From Stenotrophomonas maltophilia (GTDB taxonomy: Bacteria > Pseudomonadota > Gammaproteobacteria > Xanthomonadales > Xanthomonadaceae), in contig DGLB01000025.1 in NCBI GenBank assembly GCA_002387845.1, positions 1 to 8,459 of the forward strand: a stretch of 8,459 nt of DNA. The letters run 5' to 3'. A program made the position numbers and the translations under genes. Every line of letters starts with the position of its first letter. Position 1 is the stretch's first letter. Below, one piece after another: positions 1-5,718 of the stretch. The notes under the pieces were generated by a model. It was not told where the DNA came from, made no database searches, and saw nothing but the letters and a program-made list of their open reading frames with translations.

Positions 1-4
1 GTGA

Positions 5-75
5 GCCGCATGGATGCGGCGATCGAGCTTACATGGGTGAAGGCGCACTGCTTGCGAGGCACTGCCTCGCGTGCG
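5..75. repeat. Structured intergenic element with two hairpins
   Basis: Two strong inverted repeats lie close together. The first is GCCGCA-TGGA-TGCGGC (5-20), a 6-bp stem with a 4-nt loop. The second is GCGAGGC-act-GCCTCGC (54-70), a perfect 7-bp stem with a 3-nt loop, which CGCAC (44-48) and GTGCG (71-75) can extend across an asymmetric bulge. The stretch between them, around 25-38, reads GAGCTTACATGGGTGA. From memory this combination (CATGGATG hairpin, then CGAGC-TACATGG, then a second hairpin) resembles a recurrent intergenic element of Xanthomonadaceae and Pseudomonas genomes, but I could not search for copies. All reading frames through it give composition unlike a protein. It may be a repeat, a terminator of an upstream plus-strand gene outside the window, or part of a structured RNA. 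Confidence 0.5.
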
Positions 76-82
76 ACTGAAC

Positions 83-104
83 GCCCAGCCGCCGGCGGCT
101 GGGC
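83..104. repeat. Perfect 22-bp palindrome
   Basis: The half-site GCCCAGCCGCC (83-93) is followed at once by its exact reverse complement (94-104), with no spacer. Base 82 and base 105 no longer pair. The sequence could form a cruciform or an RNA hairpin, or bind a dimeric protein. It is GC-rich and has no T-tract on either side, so it is not a classical terminator by itself. Confidence 0.6.
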
Positions 105-110
105 CGGGCC

Positions 111-138
111 CCGGAGGGGGACTTGCGGCGCCCCCCGG
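111..138. repeat. GC-rich imperfect hairpin
   Basis: CCGG-a-GGGG (111-119) can pair with CCCC-CCGG (131-138), giving an 8-bp stem with a single bulged A at 115 and an 11-nt loop (120-130). It follows the 22-bp palindrome after 6 nt and belongs to the same run of inverted repeats. No T-tract follows on either strand. Function unknown. Confidence 0.35.
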
Positions 139-206
139 AACGCCCATCCCGAGCCGCCAAGCCAGGGAACCGATGACCACCGGCTGTTCGCCAAGAACCA
201 ACAGCA

Positions 207-223
207 GCCGGGCGAAGCCCGGC
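207..223 (-). terminator. Hairpin after the AIM24 gene, terminator-like
   Basis: Read on the minus strand this is GCCGGGC-TTC-GCCCGGC, a perfect 7-bp GC stem with a 3-nt loop, starting 18 nt past the stop codon of the AIM24-family gene. The downstream minus-strand sequence (tgctgttggttcttgg) is T-enriched but lacks a clean T run, so intrinsic termination is plausible rather than certain. Hairpins of this form are common between genes in Stenotrophomonas and related genera and may also be REP-like repeats. Confidence 0.45.
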
Positions 224-241
224 GGCACGGAACCCCTGCAA

Positions 242-937
242 TCAGGGCTTGGTCTGGAAGGTGACTTCTTCGTAGGGCTGCACGACCACCCAGCCTTCGC
301 CGGCGAACTTCAGCTGCAGGGTTTCGCCGGAGCCACGGCCCAGCAGGGTGCCCAGCGAGATGTCGGTGACGATTTCCGGGGTCAGGGTGCCCGACCAGGC
401 CACGGTCGAATTCGGATCGGTGAAGATCGGGCCGGTCTGTGCGTTCACCGGCAGGGTCATCGGCTCGTAGTGCGACGTGATCGCGACGACGCCATGGCCG
501 CTGAGGCGGATGTTGAACAGGCCGCCGGCCAGCATGCCGGCCACCTTGCGCATCATCGTGATCTGCGAGTCGATGCCATCTTCGAAGGCCAGCACGTCGT
601 TGCCGTTGACGAACACCGAGTCGCCCTCCAGGCGCAGCAGGGTGATCTTCTTGCCCATGTCGGCCAGGTAGACCCGCCCCTGCCCTTCGGCCTTCATCAG
701 GCGCAGGCCCTCGCCCGTGGCCAGCTTCTTCAGCAGGTTGCCCACGCCGCGCTCCAGGACTCCCTCGCGGGTGAACTTGACCGCACCCTTGCGTGCCACC
801 ATCGCGCCCGATTTCGCCCAGACCCGGCCATCCACCCGGACTTCCAGCATGTACGGACTCTCCAGCTCGAAGGCATCCGAACTGAGATCCTTTTCCTGCG
901 TGGCAGCCAGGAATTCCTTGAGCGACTTCACAGCCAT
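242..937 (-). CDS. AIM24 family protein (unknown function)
   Basis: The gene encodes 231 aa with no signal peptide or membrane segment. Two stretches look like the AIM24/DUF124 family (Pfam AIM24): an N-terminal block, VDGRVWAKSGAMVARKGAVKF (about residues 31-51), and a C-terminal block, SGETLQLKFAGEGWVVVQPYE, near the end. Members are predicted beta-rich proteins; the yeast namesake is mitochondrial, and the bacterial role is not established. I chose the ATG at 935-937 because recognisable family sequence starts soon after it (MAVKSLKEFL) and a purine-rich AAAAAGAAG lies 8 nt upstream. The open frame continues much further upstream, but only as antisense to the neighbouring gene. It is transcribed divergently from the HDOD-GGDEF gene and ends at a terminator-like hairpin. 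The family assignment is fairly sure; no function is claimed. Confidence 0.85.
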   Translation of the reverse strand: MAVKSLKEFLAATQEKDLSSDAFELESPYMLEVRVDGRVWAKSGAMVARKGAVKFTREGVLERGVGNLLKKLATGEGLRLMKAEGQGRVYLADMGKKITLLRLEGDSVFVNGNDVLAFEDGIDSQITMMRKVAGMLAGGLFNIRLSGHGVVAITSHYEPMTLPVNAQTGPIFTDPNSTVAWSGTLTPEIVTDISLGTLLGRGSGETLQLKFAGEGWVVVQPYEEVTFQTKP

Positions 938-1129
938 TGGCAGCAACTTCTTTTTAAGTGAGTGCGCGCATGGTACAGGTTGGGCGGATGTGGTACCAAA
1001 GACATCAAGAGGCCACCCCGCCCGCAAACCAGGGTGACCAACCTCACGAATTCGGACATGGCAAGCACTACAGCTCAAATCTGTGACGTACTCCATGTAT
1101 TCTTGCCACATCATCTCAGTGTTCCTGCC
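938..1129. promoter_or_regulatory. Divergent intergenic region, AIM24 gene / HDOD-GGDEF gene
   Basis: This 192-bp stretch is visibly lower in GC than the flanking genes and should hold the promoters of both divergent genes. On the minus strand a weak sigma-70-like pair is possible: TTGGTA (999-994) and TACCAT (975-970) with an 18-bp spacer, giving a leader of roughly 25 nt to the AIM24 start. TGGTAC occurs at 971-976 and again at 991-996, exactly 20 bp apart, the second copy lying inside the palindrome TGGTACCA (991-998). On the plus strand TATTCT (1098-1103) is a possible -10 but has no good -35. A CRP-like sequence lies at 1033-1048. No sigma-54 type -24/-12 element with correct spacing was found. 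Confidence 0.4.
1033..1048. promoter_or_regulatory. Candidate CRP/Clp-type binding site
   Basis: The sequence GGTGA-CCAACC-TCACG matches the CRP consensus TGTGA-N6-TCACA at 8 of 10 fixed positions and contains the complete core GTGA-N6-TCAC. Xanthomonads have Clp, a CRP homologue that recognises CRP-like sites and whose DNA binding is blocked by cyclic di-GMP. The site is centred about 90 bp before the chosen start of a predicted diguanylate cyclase gene. The placement is suggestive, but this is motif matching only. If translation of that gene really began further upstream, at 962, the site would be inside the coding sequence. Confidence 0.3.
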
Positions 1130-2629
1130 ATGTCTCCCGAGCTGACTGCCGCCCTGGCGCTCTGCCGCAACCTGCCCTCGCCGCCCGGTATTGCCCTGCG
1201 CATCATCGAGCTGGCCCAGAACCCGGAAGCGGACATCACCACCGCTGCCGACATCATCGGCATCGACATGGCGCTGAGCGCGCGCATGCTGCGCATCGCC
1301 AATTCGCCGCTGTACGCCAGCCGCCGCCGGATCGAAAACCTCGGCCAGGCCCTGACCATGCTCGGCCTCAACGCCACCGTCAGCCTGGCCCTGGGCTTCA
1401 CCGTCACCCGTGACCTGACCGCCCCCGGCCAGGGCCAGGACGTGCGTGAGCGCGCCTGGCGGCGCAGCATCCTCAGTGCCCTGGCCGCCAGCCTGCTCGG
1501 CCAGGCCCGCGGCCTGCGCAAGGCCGAGGAGCTGATGCTGGCCGGCCTGCTGCAGGACATCGGCGTGCTGGTGCTGGCGCAGAGCGAACCAGACCGCTAC
1601 CTGCCGGTGCTGCGCGCCGCCGCCGACAATGACCAGTTGCTGGAACTCGAGCGCGAACAGCTGGACTGCACCCACGCCGAGGTCGGGGCCTGGATGGCCG
1701 AACAGTGGGACCTGCCCCGCTACCTGGTGGATGCCATCGCCCGCAGCGAATCGCCCGAGGCCACCGAGGACAAGTTCCAGGCCTGCGTGGCGGTCTCCGG
1801 TGCGGTCGCCGACATCTGGCTCAGCGCCGACGCCGACGCCGCGCGCGAACACGCCCTGCAGCGCGTCCACGACACCCTGCAGCTGGACAGCGCCCAGTTC
1901 GACCAGGTGCTGGCCCGGATCAGCGAGGCCCTGCCCGACATCGGGGCCCTGTTCGAAACCACCCTGACCTCACCGCTGCGCGTGCAGCAGTTGATCGACC
2001 ACGCCCAGGAGCTGGCCACCCTGCGCAACCTGCGTGAAATGCAGGACGCTGCGATGGCCCGCCAGCGCGCCGACGAGTTCGAAGCCCGCGCCAACCGGCT
2101 GGCCGAACAGGCCCACCGCGACGCCCTTACCGGCGTGCTCAACCGCCGCCAGCTGGAGGCCGTGCTGGAGCAGGAGTTCAACCGCGCCACCCGCCACGGC
2201 TGGCCGCTGTCGGTGGCCTTCATCGACCTGGACGACTTCAAGAAGGTCAACGACGCCCACGGCCACCTGCTGGGCGACGAAGTGCTGCGCAGTTTCGCCT
2301 CCAAATTGCAGGAACAGCTGCGCAGCAGCGACACCGTGGCGCGCTTCGGCGGCGAGGAGTTCATCGCGCTGCTGCCCAACACCACCGAGGCGGTGGCGCT
2401 GGACGTGGTCCGCCGGGTCCTGGCCAACATCGTCAACACCCCCATGGCCGACGTGGGTGGCAGCCCGCTGTACATCACCTTCTCGGCCGGCGTCGCCACA
2501 CAGGGCGGCTATGAGCGCTTCGCCGAAGTACAGGACCTGCTCAAGGCGGCCGACGACGTGCTGTACCGCTCCAAGAGCCTGGGCCGCAACCGGGTCATCG
2601 CCCGGTCCCCGGATACCGAGCCTGCCTGA
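1130..2629 (+). CDS. HDOD-GGDEF protein, predicted diguanylate cyclase
   Basis: The product is 499 aa. Residues about 8-205 form an HDOD (HD-related output) domain, starting near LCRNLPSPPGIALRIIEL. The position where HD hydrolases have LLHDIG reads LLQDIG here (Q142, D143), in line with a non-hydrolytic HDOD domain. A charged, probably coiled-coil linker covers about 290-329, followed by a GGDEF domain (about 327-495) that begins DALTGVLNRR (331-340). The active-site motif is GGEEF (407-411), and an inhibitory I-site RSSD (398-401) sits exactly five residues before it. It should therefore make cyclic di-GMP from two GTP under product inhibition, with HDOD as sensory or partner-binding part. 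No transmembrane segment is visible, so it is probably cytoplasmic. ATG 1130 is preferred because the family sequence starts there; no good ribosome-binding site supports it, and ATG 1058 is an alternative. The phenotype it controls cannot be told from sequence. Confidence 0.88.
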   Translation: MSPELTAALALCRNLPSPPGIALRIIELAQNPEADITTAADIIGIDMALSARMLRIANSPLYASRRRIENLGQALTMLGLNATVSLALGFTVTRDLTAPGQGQDVRERAWRRSILSALAASLLGQARGLRKAEELMLAGLLQDIGVLVLAQSEPDRYLPVLRAAADNDQLLELEREQLDCTHAEVGAWMAEQWDLPRYLVDAIARSESPEATEDKFQACVAVSGAVADIWLSADADAAREHALQRVHDTLQLDSAQFDQVLARISEALPDIGALFETTLTSPLRVQQLIDHAQELATLRNLREMQDAAMARQRADEFEARANRLAEQAHRDALTGVLNRRQLEAVLEQEFNRATRHGWPLSVAFIDLDDFKKVNDAHGHLLGDEVLRSFASKLQEQLRSSDTVARFGGEEFIALLPNTTEAVALDVVRRVLANIVNTPMADVGGSPLYITFSAGVATQGGYERFAEVQDLLKAADDVLYRSKSLGRNRVIARSPDTEPA

Positions 2630-2642
2630 ACAGGCCGGGAAG

Positions 2643-2669
2643 GCGTCGCGGCCATCTGCGCCGCGGCGC
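2643..2669 (+). terminator. Possible terminator after the HDOD-GGDEF gene
   Basis: A 10-bp stem (2643-2652 with 2660-2669, one G-U pair) closes a 7-nt loop, CATCTGC, 13 nt after the stop codon. It is followed by AACAAAATTTCT, where only three consecutive T occur, 7 nt beyond the stem. The stem is strong but the T-tract is poor, so it may be a weak terminator or only an RNA 3'-end stabiliser. If it works, pyrH depends on its own promoter. Confidence 0.35.
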
Positions 2670-2688
2670 AACAAAATTTCTACGCCGG

Positions 2689-2710
2689 TTGACGCCGCAT
2701 CCAGTAGAAT
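2689..2710 (+). promoter_or_regulatory. Putative pyrH promoter
   Basis: TAGAAT (2705-2710) is a good -10 match, followed by a GC-rich discriminator (TCCCGCG). The only good -35 match, TTGACG (2689-2694), is just 10 bp upstream, much shorter than the usual 16-18 bp, and the hexamers at normal spacing match poorly. Either the -10 acts with a weak -35 or an activator, or one of the two boxes is fortuitous. Initiation around 2717 would give a leader of about 25 nt carrying the AGAGG ribosome-binding site (2732-2736). Confidence 0.35.
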
Positions 2711-2741
2711 TCCCGCGTTTTCCACGCACCCAGAGGCCGTC

Positions 2742-3467
2742 ATGTCCAATCTCACCTATCGCCGCATCCTGCTGAAACTTTCCGGGGAGGCGTTGATGGG
2801 AGACGAGGACTATGGCATCGACCCCAAGGTCATCAACCGCCTGGCCCGTGAAGTGATCGAGGCCCAGCAGGCGGGCGCGGAAGTGGCCCTGGTGATCGGC
2901 GGCGGCAACATCTTCCGCGGGGCCGGCCTGGCCGCCGGCGGCATGGACCGCGTGACCGGTGACCAGATGGGCATGCTGGCCACGGTGATCAACGCGCTGG
3001 CCATGCAGGACGCGCTGGAGAAGCTCGGGGCCAAGGCCCGCGTGATGAGCGCGATCAAGATCAACGACGTGTGCGAGGACTACATCCGCCGCCGCGCCAT
3101 CCGCCACCTGGAAAAGGGCCGCCTGGTGATCTTCGCCGCCGGCGTCGGCAGCCCGTTCTTCACCACCGACTCCGGTGCCGCGCTGCGCGCCATCGAAATC
3201 GGGGCCGACCTGCTGCTGAAGGCAACCAAGGTTGACGGCGTGTACGACAAGGACCCGAACAAGTACAGCGATGCGGTCCGCTTTGACAGCCTGACCTACG
3301 ACGAGGTCATCACCCGCGGCCTGGAAGTGATGGACACCGCCGCCTTCGCCCTGGCCCGCGACAGCGACCTGCCGCTGCGCGTGTTCGACATGGGCCAGCC
3401 GGGCGAACTGCTGAAGATCCTGCACGGCGAGAACATCGGCACCCTGGTGCGCGGCCGCAACCAGTAA
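2742..3467 (+). CDS. pyrH: UMP kinase (uridylate kinase)
   Basis: PyrH phosphorylates UMP to UDP with ATP, the step feeding UTP and CTP synthesis. It is a cytoplasmic, typically hexameric enzyme of the amino-acid kinase fold, allosterically controlled by GTP and UTP in gammaproteobacteria. The 241-aa length equals that of the E. coli enzyme. Visible landmarks are the N-terminal phosphate-binding RILLKLSGEALMG, the glycine-rich VIGGGNIFRG, GGMDRVTGDQMGMLATVINA, the segment AAGVGSPFFTTDSGAALRA and the ATP-binding LLKATKVDGVYDKDP. The start is well supported by AGAGG 5 nt upstream and by alignment of the N-terminus. In many bacteria pyrH directly follows rpsB-tsf; here a signalling gene lies upstream and the tsf neighbour is not in view. 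frr follows after 104 nt with its own promoter-like sequence. Confidence 0.97.
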   Translation: MSNLTYRRILLKLSGEALMGDEDYGIDPKVINRLAREVIEAQQAGAEVALVIGGGNIFRGAGLAAGGMDRVTGDQMGMLATVINALAMQDALEKLGAKARVMSAIKINDVCEDYIRRRAIRHLEKGRLVIFAAGVGSPFFTTDSGAALRAIEIGADLLLKATKVDGVYDKDPNKYSDAVRFDSLTYDEVITRGLEVMDTAAFALARDSDLPLRVFDMGQPGELLKILHGENIGTLVRGRNQ

Positions 3468-3511
3468 GTGGTTTGCGGGGGCCCCCGGGCTCCCCGCCGG
3501 CGGCACCGGCC

Positions 3512-3537
3512 TTGGTTCACCGGATTTCGCCTATAAT
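3512..3537 (+). promoter_or_regulatory. Putative frr promoter
   Basis: A perfect TATAAT -10 hexamer occurs at 3532-3537 in the pyrH-frr gap. The best -35-like sequence is TTGGTT (3512-3517), but its 14-bp spacing is short. The discriminator CGCCCG is fully GC, a feature associated with growth-rate or ppGpp control of translation-related promoters. Initiation near 3544 would give a leader of about 28 nt containing AGGA (3560-3563), 8 nt before the frr start. This promoter could drive the whole frr-uppS-cdsA-dxr-rseP transcript. Confidence 0.5.
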
Positions 3538-3571
3538 CGCCCGATTCTCTGTGACATCCAGGATTCGGGCG

Positions 3572-4126
3572 ATGCTCAACGACATCAAGAACGACGCGCA
3601 GACGCGCATGGCCAAGAGCATTGATGCTCTGAAGCACACCCTCACCTCGGTCCGTACCGGCCGTGCCACCCCGGCCCTGCTGGATCGCGTCGTCGTCAAC
3701 GCCTATGGCAACGCCTCCACGCCGCTCAACCAGGTCGCGTCCATCTCCAATGCCGACGCCCACTCGCTGCTGGTCACGCCCTTCGACAAGAGCATGATCA
3801 AGGAGATCGAGAAGGGGCTGTACAACGCTGAGTTCACTCCGAACACGCTGGGCACCTCGATCCGCATCAACATGCCGCCTCCGACCGAGGAACGCCGCAA
3901 GGAACTGGCCAAGCAGGTCAAGGGCGAAGGCGAAGGCACCAAGGTTGCCGTCCGCAACATCCGCCAGGATGCCAACAAGGCGATCGCCGCCCTGTTGAAG
4001 GACAAAGCAATCAGCGAAGACGACAAGAAGCGCGGCGAAGACGACATCCAGAAGCTGACCGACAAGGCCATCAAGGACGTCGACAGTGTCGTGGCCGATA
4101 AAGAAAAGGAACTGATGCAGGTCTGA
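3572..4126 (+). CDS. frr: Ribosome recycling factor
   Basis: RRF splits the post-termination ribosome together with EF-G, releasing mRNA and tRNA in the cytoplasm. The 184-aa product has the normal length (about 185 aa). The N-terminal helix MLNDIKNDAQTRMAKSIDAL and the conserved LTSVRTGRATPALLDRVVV start domain I. The hinge-proximal PFDKSMIKEIEKGL and the block IRINMPPPTEERRKELAKQV identify the family, and the lysine-rich C-terminal helices complete the three-helix bundle. The ATG is supported by AGGA 8 nt upstream; the longer open frame to 3473 runs through the promoter region and is rejected. It is the first gene of the tight cluster: uppS starts 4 nt after its stop. Confidence 0.97.
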   Translation: MLNDIKNDAQTRMAKSIDALKHTLTSVRTGRATPALLDRVVVNAYGNASTPLNQVASISNADAHSLLVTPFDKSMIKEIEKGLYNAEFTPNTLGTSIRINMPPPTEERRKELAKQVKGEGEGTKVAVRNIRQDANKAIAALLKDKAISEDDKKRGEDDIQKLTDKAIKDVDSVVADKEKELMQV

Positions 4127-4130
4127 GCCC

Positions 4131-4895
4131 ATGTCCCAGGCCCCGACCCCTGCTGCCGGTGTGCCCCGCCATCTGGCCATCATCATGGATGGCAACGGGC
4201 GCTGGGCACAGAAGCGTCGCCGCCCGCGCGTGATCGGCCATCGTGCCGGCGCGCGTGCGGTCAACCGCACCATCGACTTCTGCCTCGAACGCGGCATTGC
4301 CGCGCTCACCCTGTTCGCCTTCTCCAGCGAGAACTGGGGCCGGCCGAGCGAGGAAGTCGATGCGCTGATGAAGCTGTTCCTCAATGCGCTCGACCGCGAA
4401 GTGGACGAGCTGCATCGGCGCGGCGTGCGTGTGCGCTTCATCGGCGAACGCGAACGCTTCGGTGCCGGGCTGGTCAGCCGCATGCAGCTGGCCGAGCAGC
4501 GCACCGCCGACAACACCGCGATGACCCTGAGCATCGCCGCCAGCTATGGTGGCCGCCAGGACATCGCCCGCGCCGCCCGCGAGCTGGCGGTTGAAGTGGC
4601 GGCCGGTCGCCTGCTCCCCGAACAGATCGACGAAGCCCTGCTGGGCAGCCGCGTCGCCCTGGCCGACCTGCCTGCCCCGGATCTGTTCATCCGCACCGGC
4701 GGCGACACCCGCATCAGCAACTTCCTGCTGTGGCAGCTGGCGTACACCGAACTGTGGTTCACCGACGTGCTGTGGCCCGAGTTCGACGCCACCCACCTGC
4801 AGCAGGCGTTGGACGCCTATGCCTCGCGTGAACGCCGCTTCGGCCTGACCAGCGCCCAGATCGCCGCCCTGGCTACCGAGACGTCCCACCCATGA
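4131..4895 (+). CDS. uppS: Undecaprenyl diphosphate synthase (cis-prenyltransferase)
   Basis: UppS condenses farnesyl diphosphate with eight isopentenyl diphosphates to form the C55 undecaprenyl diphosphate, the lipid carrier for peptidoglycan and O-antigen units. The product is 254 aa. The pyrophosphate-binding motif LAIIMDGNGRWA contains the catalytic aspartate (D20, equivalent to E. coli D26). FAFSSENWGRP follows, and the C-terminal signature RTGGDTRISNFLLWQLAYTE begins at R188 and ends at E207 (E. coli E213). All key residues are present. It starts 4 nt after frr, with CAGG (4118-4121) as a modest ribosome-binding site, and its stop overlaps the cdsA start in ATGA, so translational coupling is likely. 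Its precursor supply depends on the MEP pathway, to which dxr two genes downstream belongs. Confidence 0.96.
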   Translation: MSQAPTPAAGVPRHLAIIMDGNGRWAQKRRRPRVIGHRAGARAVNRTIDFCLERGIAALTLFAFSSENWGRPSEEVDALMKLFLNALDREVDELHRRGVRVRFIGERERFGAGLVSRMQLAEQRTADNTAMTLSIAASYGGRQDIARAARELAVEVAAGRLLPEQIDEALLGSRVALADLPAPDLFIRTGGDTRISNFLLWQLAYTELWFTDVLWPEFDATHLQQALDAYASRERRFGLTSAQIAALATETSHP

Positions 4896-5716
4896 CCAAA
4901 ACCCGAGTCATCGCCGCGCTGATCATGGCGCCGGTTGCCATTGCCGCCATCCTGCTGCTGCCCACCCAGTGGCTGGCCGCTGCCGCCGCCGCCGTGTTCC
5001 TGATCGGCCTGTGGGAATGGCTGAAGCTGGCCCAGGTGGAGGACACCCTGGCGCGCACCGTGCTGCTGGTGCTGAACCTGGTGCTGATGGTGCTGATCGT
5101 GTGGGCCGACGCCGGCACCCTGGTGCTGTACCAGATCGCCACCCTGGCCGGCATCGCCTGGTGGCTGCTGGCCCTGCTGTGGCTGCGCTTCTTCACCTTC
5201 GGGGCCGAACCGGGCAGCCATGCGCGCACCTTGAAGCTGCTGGCCGGCTCGCTGGCGATCGTGCCGGCCTGGGCCGCGCTGGTGCTCATCCACGCCAGCA
5301 GCGAACAGGGCCACCTGTGGCTGCTGACCGCCCTGGCCATCGTCTGGGCCGCCGATTCGGGAGCCTATTTTGCGGGCCGCACCTTCGGCCGTACCAAGCT
5401 GGCACCGCGGATCAGCCCGAACAAGACCTGGGAAGGTCTGGTCGGGGGCCTGCTGGCCGGCCTGCTGGTCGCGCTGGTGTTCGGCTGGATGGCCGGGGCC
5501 ACCTCCGACCATCTGCTCGGCCTGGTCGCCACCACCGTGGTCGCCGTATTCGCCTCGGTGCTGGGCGACCTGTATGAAAGCCTGATCAAGCGTCATGCCG
5601 GTGCCAAGGATTCGGGCCACATCATTCCCGGCCACGGCGGCGTGCTGGACCGGATCGACGGCGTTCTGGCCGCCCTGCCGGTGTTCGCACTGGGCAAGGA
5701 AATCTTCGGGTTCTGA
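4892..5716 (+). CDS. cdsA: Phosphatidate cytidylyltransferase (CDP-diacylglycerol synthase)
   Basis: CdsA makes CDP-diacylglycerol from phosphatidic acid and CTP in the inner membrane, the branch point for phosphatidylethanolamine, phosphatidylglycerol and cardiolipin. The 274-aa product is strongly hydrophobic with roughly eight predicted membrane segments, beginning IAALIMAPVAIAAILLL. It carries ADSGAYFAGRTFGRTKLAP and ISPNKTWEG, and the full family signature starting SLIKRHAGAKDSG and ending HGGVLDRID (residues 230-256), with the metal-binding aspartates. The ATG overlaps the uppS stop by 4 nt and no strong ribosome-binding site is visible, so coupling to uppS is probable. dxr begins 2 nt after its stop. 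CTP for this reaction derives from the pathway that includes PyrH. Confidence 0.96.
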   Translation: MTKTRVIAALIMAPVAIAAILLLPTQWLAAAAAAVFLIGLWEWLKLAQVEDTLARTVLLVLNLVLMVLIVWADAGTLVLYQIATLAGIAWWLLALLWLRFFTFGAEPGSHARTLKLLAGSLAIVPAWAALVLIHASSEQGHLWLLTALAIVWAADSGAYFAGRTFGRTKLAPRISPNKTWEGLVGGLLAGLLVALVFGWMAGATSDHLLGLVATTVVAVFASVLGDLYESLIKRHAGAKDSGHIIPGHGGVLDRIDGVLAALPVFALGKEIFGF

Positions 5717-5718
5717 AC

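Noticed and set aside
1..80. Tail of an upstream protein gene in frame 3 (stop at 78-80)
   Set aside because: The peptide (EPHGCGDRAYMGEGALLARH...) is what the repeat-like hairpin element would encode by chance; no family resemblance was recognised.
71..961. 296-codon plus-strand open frame opposite the AIM24 gene
   Set aside because: Antisense shadow; it runs through the hairpin cluster and shows no recognisable protein motif.
1059..1074. TGGCA element as a sigma-54 promoter
   Set aside because: The GG to GC distance is 11 bp instead of the required 10, and the -12 element does not match.
1059..1108. Inverted repeat TGGCAAG / CTTGCCA (1059-1065, 1102-1108)
   Set aside because: Seven base pairs with a 36-nt spacer are within what chance can give in this length, and no further structure supports it.
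962..1129. Upstream in-frame extension of the HDOD-GGDEF gene to 962
   Set aside because: The 56 extra residues are unlike the HDOD family and the DNA there has lower GC without codon bias. The AIM24 promoter should also lie in this stretch. ATG 1058 remains a minor alternative.
938..1870. Long minus-strand extension of the AIM24 reading frame
   Set aside because: It lies antisense to the HDOD-GGDEF gene, which has clear domain homology. The added residues are low-complexity and rich in A, G, Q and H, as expected from the reverse of GC-biased codons.
3475..3510. Hairpins in the pyrH-frr gap (GCGGGG 3475-3480 with CCCCGC 3492-3497; GCCGG with CCGGC 3496-3510) as a terminator
   Set aside because: The stems are short and mutually exclusive at the overlap, and there is no T-tract, so I do not call an intrinsic terminator.
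3296..4534. 412-codon minus-strand open frame across pyrH, frr and uppS
   Set aside because: Overlaps three conserved genes on the other strand and has arginine/serine-rich shadow composition.
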